Assembly (NCBI RefSeq): GCF_041080625.1
Contig: NZ_CP163518.1
Location: forward strand, 1,488,001-1,552,000
From: Streptomyces sp. CG1
Lineage (GTDB): Bacteria > Actinomycetota > Actinomycetes > Streptomycetales > Streptomycetaceae
Direction of reading: 5' to 3'
DNA length: 64,000 bases
Positions 8,930 through 17,300 of this stretch are shown here, in pieces. Each line of letters opens with the position of its first letter. Position 1 is the stretch's first letter. The position numbers were made by a program, and so were the translations under genes. The notes beneath the pieces are model-generated. The model made no database searches. It saw only the letters and a program-made list of their open reading frames with translations, and was not told where the DNA came from.

Positions 8930-9239
8930 ACCACCACCACGACGGGTCACGTCCGCTGGAGTGGTGTGCTGACGGCCACTCGGTGATCTCGTTTCGAGGC
9001 TATGCGGTCCTACCTTGTTCCTGGGTTGGAGGGGCCATCGTAAGGTCCAGAGACTCAGAGGCACTGGGTATGGCTTCTATGCGGTTGCCCTCGATGGTTC
9101 TACTTACCTGGCTGCCCGGTGTCTCACGACGACTCGGCCGCTGATCAGGAGCTGCGACCGCCTTCGGGTGGATCGCTGAGTAGGACCGCGCCGGCGAGGT
9201 CGTCCGGGAGAACAGCGCATCGAGCGACCGGAGGAACTG
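8930..9239. other. intergenic; probable left flank of IS110 remnant
   Basis: No protein is recognisable. The last roughly 200 bases precede the IS110-type transposase start in the place where IS110 elements carry non-coding left-end sequence, including the guide (bridge) RNA region. The left boundary of the element cannot be fixed by eye. Confidence 0.4.
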
Positions 9240-9640
9240 GTGGTCCAGATCTGGGCGGGTACGGACATCGGCAAGACCCATCACCATTGCGTGGTTCTGA
9301 ACGCGGAGGGCGAACGACTGCTGTCGCGGCGTGTCCTGAACGACGAGCCGGAGCTGCTGGCCCTGCTCGCCGACGTACTTGCCCTCGATGTGGATGTGGT
9401 CTTGGCGGTCGACGTCGCCGATGGCATGGCCGCCTTGTGGATCAGCGTGCTGCTCAACCACGGCCAGCGCCTCGTCTACATGCCCGGCCTGGCCGTCAAC
9501 CGGGCCTCGGCCGGCTACCGGGGCATGGGCAAGACCGACGCCAAGGACGCCACCGTCATCGCCGATCAGACATCCGCCCGGATGCGTCGCGACCTGACGG
9601 TCCTGCGGTCGGACGACGAACAAGCCATCGCGGGCGAAGG
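9240..9640 (+). pseudogene. IS110-family transposase, 5' fragment
   Basis: N-terminal DEDD (RuvC-like) domain of an IS110-family recombinase. It has VQIWAGTDIGKTHHHCVVLN with the first catalytic Asp, the VDVADGMAAL segment, and GKTDAKDATVIAD with the paired acidic residues. Family similarity stops near RSDDEQAIA (about 9637). The C-terminal half with the conserved serine domain is missing; the frame then runs into the antisense of the next gene. The GTG start has GGAGGAACTG upstream. It is inactive without the C-terminal domain. Confidence 0.85.
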
Positions 9641-9653
9641 CGGTGGCCCGATG

Positions 9654-10250
9654 TCAGTCCCGCTTCATCAGCGCGCGCAGTCCCTCGGTGTCGACGAGGT
9701 GGGCGCGGGAGGGAAACACCTTGTCCAGCAGGATGCGGTGGACGTCTTGGTCGCGGTCGGCGACGCCGTCGGTCAGGACGTACACGCGGTAGTCGCGGTC
9801 GGCGGCGTCGATAAGTGTGGACAGGACGACGCCGCTGGTGCTGATGCCGGCCAGGATCAGCGTGTCGATGCCGCGGGAGGAGAGCTGCTCGTAGAGATCG
9901 GTGGTGGAGCCGGCCCCGTAGCGGATCTTGCGGACGACGATGTCGCCGTCCTCGGGGGTCAGGCGGTCGTGGATCCGGGTGATGCCGTCCTCGTGATGCA
10001 TACCGCGGGCCGCGGCTACCGCGCTGAACGACTTGTTCGTTTCGGGAATCGCCGCCCAGTCCTCCTCGGTGAAGGCGACGCGGACGTGGCCGATGGTGCC
10101 GCCCGCGGCGCGGAAGTCGGCGATTGCATCTGCGACCCGGTCGACGAGCGCGTCAGCGTCGGGAGCGAGAGGAACGATGCCGTTCTGAAAGTCCATGGCC
10201 AGCAGTGCGGTCCGCTTGGCTATCGGGGCGGGGAGGATGGGGGTGGTCAT
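9654..10250 (-). CDS. isochorismatase-fold hydrolase lacking the catalytic cysteine
   Basis: A 198-residue isochorismatase/cysteine-hydrolase family protein. The catalytic Asp (AMDFQNG, about residue 20) and Lys (VVRKIRYGA) are present. At the nucleophile position the usual T-x-x-C reads T-S-G-V (AGISTSGVVLST), so cysteine is replaced by valine. Isochorismatases themselves work without cysteine, so it may be active by another mechanism or bind ligand only. AAGGAG lies 8 bases before the ATG. It is the last gene of a MarR-MFS-hydrolase operon, 52 bases after the transporter, suggesting it acts on the transporter's substrate. Confidence 0.85.
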   Translation of the reverse strand: MTTPILPAPIAKRTALLAMDFQNGIVPLAPDADALVDRVADAIADFRAAGGTIGHVRVAFTEEDWAAIPETNKSFSAVAAARGMHHEDGITRIHDRLTPEDGDIVVRKIRYGAGSTTDLYEQLSSRGIDTLILAGISTSGVVLSTLIDAADRDYRVYVLTDGVADRDQDVHRILLDKVFPSRAHLVDTEGLRALMKRD

Positions 10251-10302
10251 GTGTGGTGCTCCTTGCGGATGTTGAGCCGGGGTTCGGGAAGGGGCGTGTC
10301 GG

Positions 10303-11718
10303 TCAGGATGTTGTGACGCGGCGCATGAGGCGGCGGTCGAGCACGGTCAGGAGGAGGACGGCGACACCCGCCACCACCAGGACGAGGCCGAGGGAATGCA
10401 GACCCTGGTCACTTGCGCCGTCGCGGAAGACGATGCCGCCGATCACGGACGACGTGATGGTGCCGAGGTAGCCGAAGGTGCGGAACAGGCCGGAGGCGGT
10501 GCCGATCTGGTCGGCGGGCGCCGCTTGATAGAGCGCTGTCTGGTTGCCGACGGTCGTGGTCGCGCTGGTGACGCCGAAGACGAGCGAGACCAGCACGAGC
10601 GCGATGACCGGGCTGCCGGAGTCGAGCAGCATGATGCCGGCCGATCCGAGCAGCATGCTCAGTGCGGAGGCGATCACCGGTCCACGGACCAGGTTGCGGC
10701 GGGCGAGTGGCCGGGAGAGCAGGGCGGAAACGGCTCCCATCGGCAGCAGCATCAGGCCCGTCTCCAGAGTGGACAGACCGTAGGCGGCTTCCATCCACTG
10801 GGTCAGGCCGAACATCATCGAGTAGACGCCGAGCAGAGTGAGGGCCTGGCGCAGGTAGGTGCGGGCCAGGGCACCGTTGGAGGCCAGGCCCCGCAGGTCG
10901 AAGAAGGGCGCAGAGCGGCGCAACTCCCACCAGGCGGTGAAGGCCGCGGCCACGAGGAAGACAATCAGAGCAGCCCACGTGACGTGTGGCAGGGGCATCA
11001 GGAAGACGACCAGAGAAGTCATCGTGGTGGCGAAGCCGATGATGCCGAACAGGTCGATTCGCGCGGCGATCTGACGCAATCCGCTCTGCGCGGCCTCGCG
11101 CTGCGGGTCCTTGGGCAGCCGCAGGGCCATCACCAAGGCGATCAGCGTGACCGGGATGTTGATGAGGAAGGCCCAGCGCCAGCCGGCCGCTCCCACGAGG
11201 AGTCCGCCGATGGGCGGACCGATCGCTGCGGTGGCCATGCCGGCGATGGCGAGCCCGCCGAGCACCCCGCCCGGTGGCTGGTCCAGTCCGGCCTGTTCGG
11301 CGCGGCGCCGGATCATGACCATGGCGCAGGGAAACGCGGCCGATGTGCCCAGCCCGATCAGCACGCGGGCGACCGTGAGCATCGCCAGATTCTGGCCCGG
11401 ACTGCCGATGACACCGCCGAGCAGCACGAGCACGATCCCGGCGAGGAAGACACGCCGGGCGCCGAGGACCTCGGCGAGCTTGCCGGCTGTCGGTTGGGCA
11501 ACAGCGCTGGCGAGGTAGAGGGAGGAGACCAGTACGGCCGTGGCGCCCACCGCCACGTTCAGCTCGGTCGCGATGGGGACGAGCGCTGTGGCGATGATGG
11601 AGCTGTTGATCGGGTTGAGACTGGCACCCACGTACAGCGGCGTGGTGAAGGTCCACGTAAAGGGATTACGGATGGCACCGGTCGATATCGAGTCGACCTC
11701 GGCAGTGCCGGTTCTCAT
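10303..11718 (-). CDS. MFS drug/metabolite exporter
   Basis: A 471-residue major facilitator superfamily transporter with at least 12 hydrophobic spans. It has the loop motif A variant GKLAEVLGARRVFL after the second span and a PCAMVMIRRR segment in the N-half, resembling DHA2-type multidrug exporters but shorter than the 14-span class. The ATG at 11718 overlaps the stop of the upstream MarR gene (ATGA), so regulator and exporter are co-translated. Likely role: efflux of a toxic small molecule sensed by the MarR protein. Confidence 0.9.
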   Translation of the reverse strand: MRTGTAEVDSISTGAIRNPFTWTFTTPLYVGASLNPINSSIIATALVPIATELNVAVGATAVLVSSLYLASAVAQPTAGKLAEVLGARRVFLAGIVLVLLGGVIGSPGQNLAMLTVARVLIGLGTSAAFPCAMVMIRRRAEQAGLDQPPGGVLGGLAIAGMATAAIGPPIGGLLVGAAGWRWAFLINIPVTLIALVMALRLPKDPQREAAQSGLRQIAARIDLFGIIGFATTMTSLVVFLMPLPHVTWAALIVFLVAAAFTAWWELRRSAPFFDLRGLASNGALARTYLRQALTLLGVYSMMFGLTQWMEAAYGLSTLETGLMLLPMGAVSALLSRPLARRNLVRGPVIASALSMLLGSAGIMLLDSGSPVIALVLVSLVFGVTSATTTVGNQTALYQAAPADQIGTASGLFRTFGYLGTITSSVIGGIVFRDGASDQGLHSLGLVLVVAGVAVLLLTVLDRRLMRRVTTS

Positions 11719-12185
11719 ATGGCGGCCTCGTTCAAGTCGGCGTCGGCGAGCCGCTCGAGCAGCTCGATCGCCTTGTCCATGTCCTTGCGTTCGTGCGGAG
11801 CGACGACCTGGTCGATGGCGCGTGCCAGATAGGCGGCGCGCCCCGTGAGCAGCTTGTCGATCAGCTCCGTCGCGGAGTCGTCGGCGCTCATCAGCTTTTT
11901 GCGGCCGTCTTTCGGGTCCGCCTCGCTATGCACCAGGCCCGCGGCCTTCAGTACGGCGAGGCTTTGGGCGATGGCCTGCCCGCTGACGTGTTCGATCGAC
12001 GAGAGTCGGGCGGCGGTGACCGGGCCCTCGCGGACCACGCTCGCCAGCACGCCGAGCTGTGTGGCGCTCAGCCCGGTCGCATGCTGGCCCGACTCCGTAC
12101 GCATCCGCGCACGAAGCCGCTTGATCGCGTCGTTCAGGCGCTGTGCGGTCGCGGTCGACTCCTGCGACTCGGGGTTCTTGTTCAT
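11715..12185 (-). CDS. MarR-family transcriptional regulator
   Basis: A 156-residue winged-helix MarR protein. The recognition helix region is SSIEHVSGQAIAQSLAVLKAAGLV, followed by the wing EADPKDGRKKLMSADDS. It should bind the perfect palindrome that starts 11 bases upstream of its ATG and so repress its own operon with the MFS exporter and hydrolase. GGAGG sits only 1 base from the ATG, an unusually short spacing; initiation on a very short leader is possible given the operator position. Confidence 0.9.
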   Translation of the reverse strand: MNKNPESQESTATAQRLNDAIKRLRARMRTESGQHATGLSATQLGVLASVVREGPVTAARLSSIEHVSGQAIAQSLAVLKAAGLVHSEADPKDGRKKLMSADDSATELIDKLLTGRAAYLARAIDQVVAPHERKDMDKAIELLERLADADLNEAAI

Positions 12186-12195
12186 GCCTCCACCG

Positions 12196-12239
12196 TAAAA
12201 CTACCCAAGTAACTTGTCAAAGTTACTTGGGTAGTTTTA
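12196..12239. promoter_or_regulatory. perfect 20+20 bp inverted repeat, probable MarR operator
   Basis: Left arm TAAAACTACCCAAGTAACTT (12196-12215) and its exact complement at 12220-12239 are separated by 4 bases. Each arm contains an inner near-palindrome of the form CAAGTNACTTG. The element is A/T-rich against the local background and lies directly upstream of the MarR gene, so it should overlap the promoter. A repressor dimer pair could bind the two nested dyads. Confidence 0.8.
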
Positions 12240-12779
12240 TGCGCTGCTCCGATCGCCACAAGGCAGGAGGTCGTTCACCTGCCAGCCGAACGACCGAGGA
12301 GGGGCACCAGGCGGGGCTCCGTGGCGGCTCTCGTAGGCATCCACCGAGGGGGGAGCGACTCACTCGCCATGCAGCGGATCGACATCGATGTCCGCCTCGG
12401 CTGGCCACCGGTGGCCAGCCTCCCTGTTCGCCGGGGTGCCAGGCGCCGAGGCGTCCGCTTCGGAGGATCCTCAGTTGCCCGTCTGCTGCATAGCGCTGAT
12501 GTCGTACCCGGTGAGCAGCGCGGTGAGGATGCCAGTCAGACGGAGTTCGACGTCGCCGATGAAGTGGGACAGTTGCGTGCCAGGCCATGGCTCCCAGCGC
12601 AGGTGGAGACGGGGCGTCCGGCTGGCGTGACACGGCCACGACGCCGTCACCCGGCTTCCCGAGGTCGCCCACACCCAGCATGTCGCCAACGTGGCCAACG
12701 TCAGCAGCTACGTCACCATAGAGACGCTCCCCGCCGGAATCCCGTGATCCTGCGGCAGACGTGATCAGAAGGAGTGTTC
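12240..12779. other. intergenic with one short coding-like relic
   Basis: Most of this stretch shows no protein. Near its right end (about 12631-12747, plus strand) one frame between two stops reads like the C-terminus of a real protein (HDAVTRLPEVAHTQ..VSSYVTIETLPAGIP), but it has no start and I could not assign a family. It is probably debris of a lost gene. Confidence 0.4.
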
Positions 12780-13151
12780 ATGCCCCACAACGTTGCCGAC
12801 CTGATGCGCCGCAACCTCCTCGATGTGTTCAACGAGCCGGATCCGGAGCGGCGCAGCGCGGCCATCGCCCAGACCTACGCCGAGGACGTCGTGTGGCACG
12901 AACCCGACCGTGTCGTCCACGGCCGCGCGGCCCTCGCCGAGCGTGCGACGGAGCTGCGTGCGCAGGCCCCGGACTGGACCTTCCGCGCCGATGGCCCCGT
13001 CTCCGTCACCGACGACCTCGGCCACCTGGGCTTCCGGTACGGTCCGGCCGACCAACCGCCCGTGGTCACCGGGATGGACATCGCCCACTGCAAGGACGGT
13101 GTCATCATCGAGCTATACACCCTTGTCACCGGATCCCCTCAGCCCTCCTGA
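12780..13151 (+). CDS. SnoaL/NTF2-like domain protein
   Basis: A 123-residue cone-fold protein of the NTF2/SnoaL superfamily: an N-terminal helix, then DVVWHEPDRVVHGRAALAER, and the C-terminal strand DGVIIELYTLVTGSP. Such proteins act as small cyclases, isomerases or ligand binders. I chose the ATG at 12780 because AAGGAG stands 5 bases upstream; a GTG at 12774 lies too near that site. Its stop is 9 bases from the converging lactonase fragment. It stands alone with no obvious partner. Confidence 0.75.
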   Translation: MPHNVADLMRRNLLDVFNEPDPERRSAAIAQTYAEDVVWHEPDRVVHGRAALAERATELRAQAPDWTFRADGPVSVTDDLGHLGFRYGPADQPPVVTGMDIAHCKDGVIIELYTLVTGSPQPS

Positions 13152-13160
13152 ATGCGCCTG

Positions 13161-14080
13161 TCAGTCCTGGGAGCACAGTGCCATCATCAGAGGGACGGGC
13201 ACGGAAGTCGTCCGGCCGGTGGGCTCCAGCTCGCCCGTCTCGGGGTCGACGGCGAACTGGGCGATGTTGTCGGCCGTGCTGTTGTTGACGTAGAGCGGTC
13301 GTCCGCCGGGGTCGATGACGAAGTTGGTCGGGCCGCTCACGCCCTGGCCGGTGTGACCGACGGCGGAGAGCGTCCCGGTGGGCCGGTCGATCCGGTAGCC
13401 GGTGATGGTCTGTGAGCCGCGGTTGGAGGCGTAGCGGAAGTCACCCGACGGGTGGACGGCGATCTCGGCGCCGCTGGGCGGGCCCGGGTAGCCGGGTGGT
13501 GCGGTCGCGACGGTCTGCAGGATCTCCTGGACCGTCCCCGTCGTGGCGTCGTAGGCGAACACCGTGATGGTCGCGTCGAGTTCGCCGATCACGTGCAGAG
13601 TGCTGGCGTCGTCGGTGAAGGCGAGGTGGCGGGGTCCGGTGCCGGGCGGCAGGGGCGCCCGGCTGACCGGTTCGAGGCGGCCGTCCGTGAGCCGGAGGAT
13701 CCGTACCTGGTCGATGCCGAGATCGGCGGTGGTGAGGAACCGGCCGCCCGGGTCGAAGACGACGGCGTGCGGGTGCGCCGAGTCCTGGCGTGGGTGCGGC
13801 CCGCTGCCGGTGTTCTGCAGCGTGCCGCTCACGGGACCGAGCCGCCCGTCCTCGCCAACGGGGAGCACGACGTACGCGCCGCCGTAGTAGTTCGCCACCA
13901 CCACATGGCGTCCGTCCGGAGCGACCGCGAGATGGGCGCAGCCGCTGTCGTGCAGCGACACCCGGTTGAGGAAGTCCAGGGTGCCGGTGCCCGGATCGAT
14001 GGCGAAGGCGTCCACCGCGCCGACGCGTCCCGTCTCGCCGTCCTCCAGCGAGTAACAGGCATACAGGAAGCGACGGGACG
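13161..14080 (-). pseudogene. lactonase (beta-propeller) family protein, 5' truncated
   Basis: About 305 residues of a 6-phosphogluconolactonase/YbhE-type seven-bladed propeller. Typical blade repeats are present: AHLAVAPDGRHVVVANYYGG, PHAVVFDPGGRFLTTADLG, PRHLAFTDDASTLHVIGELD, AEIAVHPSGDFRYASNRG and PTNFVIDPGGRPLYVNN. Family members usually have 340-390 residues, so the first blade is missing. The 5' end runs in frame into an ISL3 transposase fragment, with no start codon of its own near the join (about 14075-14090). It was probably disrupted by insertion and later deletion. Confidence 0.85.
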
Positions 14081-14084
14081 GGGC

Positions 14085-14846
14085 GCACCTCGGCCGTGGC
14101 GGACGGTTCCCGCTCGGGCGGCAGCCACTCGGAGCGCAGCCTGCCGGCTGGCTCGTTCCACGGCTTTGCCCAGGTTCTGCCACGTGGTAGCGGTCCGCAC
14201 ACTGCTGCGCCCGCGGAGCACCACGGCGGGCGCCGTCACCGAACGAGGACCCGCGATCCCTGCAGATCGCCTCGGCTCCGGGATGGGACTGCAGCCAGGC
14301 GGCCAGCGTGTCGCCGATGTAGTCGTCCAGGACGTCAACGACCCGGTGGCTCTCGACGTCGACCAGCAAAGTGCCGTAGCGGTGCGACCGCTTCAGGGCG
14401 AACTCGTCAACCCCCAGGATGCGCGGGCACTCCACGACCGGTTCAGGCAGCGCGAGTACGAGGGACAGCAGGGTCACCCGGCTGACCACGACGTTCAGCA
14501 TCCTCAGCAGCCGGGCCCCGGCACTGCCGGCCAGAGCCAGCCCGACCGCCTGCGACATCCCCAGTAGCAGAGAGGTGTAACGGCCGTACCGGATGGTCAT
14601 TCCGTCGACCTGCTCGGCGAACGTACGGCGTCGGCATTCCCGAGTGTCACAGAACAAGCGCCGCACCGTCAGCTCGATCACCACCGGTCTGCCGCCCACC
14701 GCGGCATCGGCCAGGTGCCGCTGGTGCCGGCTGTGGACTCGTCCGGATGTCGTCCCGCAGTCCGGGCACGGCAGCGAGGAGTCGTCGCGGGTCCGGGCCG
14801 TGACACGCAACCCCCCGCTCTCCACGACCACTTGCTCCACCAGCAC
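14085..14846 (-). pseudogene. ISL3-family transposase, N-terminal fragment
   Basis: The zinc-ribbon part (CPDCGTTSGRVHSRH, then CDTRECRRRTF) and the first catalytic Asp region (RILGVDEFALKRSHRYGTLLVDVE) of an ISL3 transposase are readable. After ICRDRGSSFGDGARRGAP the frame shifts: the expected WQNLGKAVER segment lies in another frame. The remaining DDE residues and C-terminal half are gone. The residual frame continues into the lactonase remnant, creating a 561-codon chimera. Confidence 0.85.
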
Positions 14847-14921
14847 CTTCTACCAGGTGCGGAAACACCATTCCGAGCAGGTCCTCACACACTGCGGACG
14901 ATGGCACTGCCGTGACGGTCT

Positions 14922-14952
14922 GTCACCTCGTCACGAAAATCTTGCGAGACCC
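14922..14952. repeat. 31-bp repeat, copy 1 (probable IS end)
   Basis: The block GTCACCTCGTCACGAAAATC..GAGACCC (31 bases) is identical to 16863-16893 in the same orientation. Weaker similarity continues on both sides (GCCGT..GACGG before, TGGCCA after). It lies 76 bases upstream of the ISL3 transposase start, where the terminal sequence of that element is expected. Confidence 0.8.
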
Positions 14953-15061
14953 GATTCAAGTGGCCATCGCTGCGGTTACGCAGAGTAGCCGGGGCCCATT
15001 CGCGTCGAGCTCCCGATGCTGGCGTAACGCAGCGGGCAAGTCTCATCCCGAGTGGGGGCTC

Positions 15062-15376
15062 TCAGCGAGCTGCGATGCCCTGGCCTTGGTAGATCTCGTC
15101 GTAGTAGTGGATCACCAGTGGGCGGGTGAGCATGGCCTCGAAGGTAGCGGTGAAGCCGTGCTCCGTGCGCCAGGTGAGGTAGTCGGTGTAGTTGTGTGCC
15201 TCGGTCCATTGGGTCAGGCCGGTCACGTGGTCGGGGTCGTTCTGGTCGCGCAGGATGCGGATGTCTTCGCAGCCCTCGTGTTCAAGGCTCTCGCCCAGGA
15301 TGTCCAACAGCAGCTTCGCGACGTCGTCGCCGCGGCCGGTTTGGGCGAACAGCTCGGCGGTGACCAGTGTGCTCAT
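15062..15376 (-). CDS. antibiotic biosynthesis monooxygenase (ABM)-like protein
   Basis: A 104-residue ferredoxin-like-fold ABM family protein: VTAELFAQTGRGDDVAKLLLDIL at the N-terminus, then EGCEDIRILRDQNDPDHVTGLTQW and a C-terminal LVIHYYDEIYQG. Members are small cofactor-free oxygenases or stress-related dimers. GGAAGGA precedes the ATG. It follows the NTF2-like gene with a gap of about 100 bases, and the pair is divergent from a MerR regulator. Confidence 0.8.
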   Translation of the reverse strand: MSTLVTAELFAQTGRGDDVAKLLLDILGESLEHEGCEDIRILRDQNDPDHVTGLTQWTEAHNYTDYLTWRTEHGFTATFEAMLTRPLVIHYYDEIYQGQGIAAR

Positions 15377-15480
15377 GGGATGTTCCTTCCACGAATGGCG
15401 ACGGACTCGGCCCGGTACCGGCGAGCGTGCGGCCCGAGCACCGCGCGGAGGCGGGGGCAGCCATCGCCGGGGAGCCGCCC

Positions 15481-15855
15481 TCAGTAGGGAGAGGGCTGGT
15501 TGTGCACGATGACCAGCGAGGTGATCTTGCCGTCGGCGACCGTGAGGTAGTTGGTGAGCACCAGTTCGTCGGGCAGGTTCGTCTTGTCGTATTCGCCGTC
15601 GTAGCGCGCCCGCACGACCATTAGGTTGCCGTGACGCGCGAACTCCGTGACCTTCATCGTGACCTTGTCACCGACGATCTCGCGGTCCAGCCAGGCTCGG
15701 ATCGAGGCGGGATCGGCGAACTCGCGGCTCGCGTCGTTGACCACGGCGTCGTCGGCGAAGGTCGCCAGGACGGCGTCCACGTCGAAGGCGTTGACCGCCT
15801 CGATATAGGCGGCGACAACATCGGGCAGAGCTGTGGCCTGGGTATTGGTGTTCAT
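15481..15855 (-). CDS. NTF2/SnoaL-like protein, MerR-divergent
   Basis: 124 residues with the NTF2-like pattern VVAAYIEAVNAFDVDAVLATFADDAVVND at the N-terminus and a C-terminal strand pair (NYLTVADGKITSLVIVHNQ). GAGGAGA is followed by the ATG at 15855. It shares the intergenic space with the divergent MerR gene, whose operator lies 97 bases away, so it and the ABM gene downstream are the likely MerR targets. Confidence 0.8.
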   Translation of the reverse strand: MNTNTQATALPDVVAAYIEAVNAFDVDAVLATFADDAVVNDASREFADPASIRAWLDREIVGDKVTMKVTEFARHGNLMVVRARYDGEYDKTNLPDELVLTNYLTVADGKITSLVIVHNQPSPY

Positions 15856-15951
15856 GGGAAGTCTCCTCGTAAGGCCTCGGCGCTGTGCGGCGCCTACCGC
15901 CGACCCTGGGGCCTACCTGTACGGGAGGGTCAACCGGAGATCGTCCGCTGG

Positions 15952-15972
15952 ACCCTCCAGTTGGGGGAGGGT
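15952..15972. promoter_or_regulatory. MerR-type operator/promoter dyad
   Basis: ACCCTCC (15952-15958) and GGAGGGT (15966-15972) form a 7-bp inverted repeat with a 7-bp spacer, 13 bases before the MerR start. Its layout resembles SoxR/MerR boxes in which the dyad fills a long -35/-10 spacer. A TTGACA hexamer follows immediately. Confidence 0.65.
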
Positions 15973-15985
15973 TGACACTGGTGCC

Positions 15986-16804
15986 ATGCACACGGGCATG
16001 ACGGTCGGCGAGTTCTCCCGCGCGACCCATCTGAGCGTCAAGACGCTGCGGCACTACCACGACGTCGCGCTGCTCACGCCGGCCGATGTGGACCCGGTAA
16101 CCGGCTATCGGTACTACTCCCCGGACCAGGTGCCCACCGCTCAGGTGATCGTGCGCCTGCGGAACCTGGACATGCCGGTGGCGGACGTGAAGGCGGTGCT
16201 GACCGCCGAGGACGTGAGCACCCGCAACCAGCTGATCGCCGCGCATCTCGCGCGCCTGGAGAACCGGCTCGCGCAGGCGCAGAGCGCCGTCGAATCGCTG
16301 CGCGACCTACTGGCCCGGCCCGTGCATGGGTCGACCGTCGAGTACCGCACAGTCCGTGACCAGGCGGCCATCGGGATCCGCGAGGTCATCGACCGCCAGG
16401 ACCTCGCGGGCTGGTGGCAGGGGGCGCTGGGCGAGCTGCACGGCTTCACCACCGCCCGCAGACTGCGCACCACCGGCCCGATGGGCGGTCTCTTCGCGAA
16501 TGAGCTGCTTGAAGACGAGCACGGGGAGGCGCTGGTGTTCGTCCCGTTCGACGGTGAAGTTCGCCCGGTCGGCCGGATCGACGCCGTGGTCGTGCCCGGC
16601 GCGGAACTCGCGGTCGCGGTTCACCGCGGGACTCTGCAGACCATAGATCTCACCTACGGCGACCTGGGCACCCATGCCGCGCGCCACGAGATCAGTGTTG
16701 ACGGCCCGCTGCGCGAGTTCTATCTGCGCAGCCCCCTCGATGTGACCGTCGAGGACGAGTTGGTCACCGAGGTCGGCTGGCCCATCTTCCGCGCGAGCAG
16801 CTAG
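15986..16804 (+). CDS. MerR-family regulator with GyrI-like effector domain
   Basis: 272 residues. The N-terminal MerR winged helix is clear (MTVGEFSRATHLSVKTLRHYHDVALL, then PVTGYRYYSPDQV), followed by the dimer helix (about 80-108). A C-terminal GyrI-like/BmrR-type ligand-binding domain (about 125-272) contains the conserved GALFVPFDGEVRPVG-like segment. This class activates genes upon binding lipophilic cations or drugs. The ATG at 15986 is preferred, but one at 15998 would also preserve the fold. Probably autoregulated through the dyad just upstream. Confidence 0.88.
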   Translation: MHTGMTVGEFSRATHLSVKTLRHYHDVALLTPADVDPVTGYRYYSPDQVPTAQVIVRLRNLDMPVADVKAVLTAEDVSTRNQLIAAHLARLENRLAQAQSAVESLRDLLARPVHGSTVEYRTVRDQAAIGIREVIDRQDLAGWWQGALGELHGFTTARRLRTTGPMGGLFANELLEDEHGEALVFVPFDGEVRPVGRIDAVVVPGAELAVAVHRGTLQTIDLTYGDLGTHAARHEISVDGPLREFYLRSPLDVTVEDELVTEVGWPIFRASS

Positions 16805-16862
16805 CCGGGCCGTTCGGACGGTACCGACACGGCGTCCTGCTCGCATGAGGCCGTCACCGACG

Positions 16863-16893
16863 GTCACCTCGTCACGAAAATCTTGCGAGACCC
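16863..16893. repeat. 31-bp repeat, copy 2 (solo IS end?)
   Basis: An exact 31-base match to 14922-14952 in the same orientation, 1.9 kb away. No transposase lies next to this copy, so it may be a solo insertion-sequence end or a product of recombination. Confidence 0.8.
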
Positions 16894-17300
16894 AATCTCA
16901 GCTGGCCACTACTGACTTTGTTGGAGCAAGGCGCCGGCGAGCCACTCGGGCGGTTGTGGCCTCGCCCGCTGTGGCTGTCCGCCCTGCGGCACCGTCATGT
17001 GATCTGATCACCGCCTTGATGGCGATGCAACGGCTTCTTGCACGCCCCAGACCCGCCTGATCTCCAGCGATCACGTGTTCGTGCGCGGAGCGCAACCACG
17101 AACTGCACGTGATGTGGCGCTACGCCGGAGGTGACAGCATGTGTACACAGGCACCGCCTGCCAATGCGGCAGGTCTGACTCTGTTGCAGCAGTCATGTTG
17201 CGTGGCGCTCGGCTTCGCTGCGACTGCCGATCTTGCTTTGGTCACCCCTCCCCCACCGCTGGGAGCGGCTTCACCGCAAGACTGCCAGGAGACGAGTTAC
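16894..17300. other. intergenic, possible IS debris
   Basis: No convincing protein on either strand. The part next to the 31-bp repeat may be leftover insertion-sequence DNA. The promoter of the downstream dehydrogenase should lie toward the right end. Confidence 0.4.

Noticed and set aside
10396..11832. Large plus-strand open frame opposite the MFS gene
   Set aside because: It is the antisense of the transporter and MarR genes; composition is Gln/Asp/His-rich shadow coding.
12471..12747. Short coding-like stretches (SHFIGDVELRLTGILTALLTGYD on minus, VANVSSYVTIETLPAGIP on plus)
   Set aside because: No start codon, no family and no neighbour to join; kept only as possible debris.
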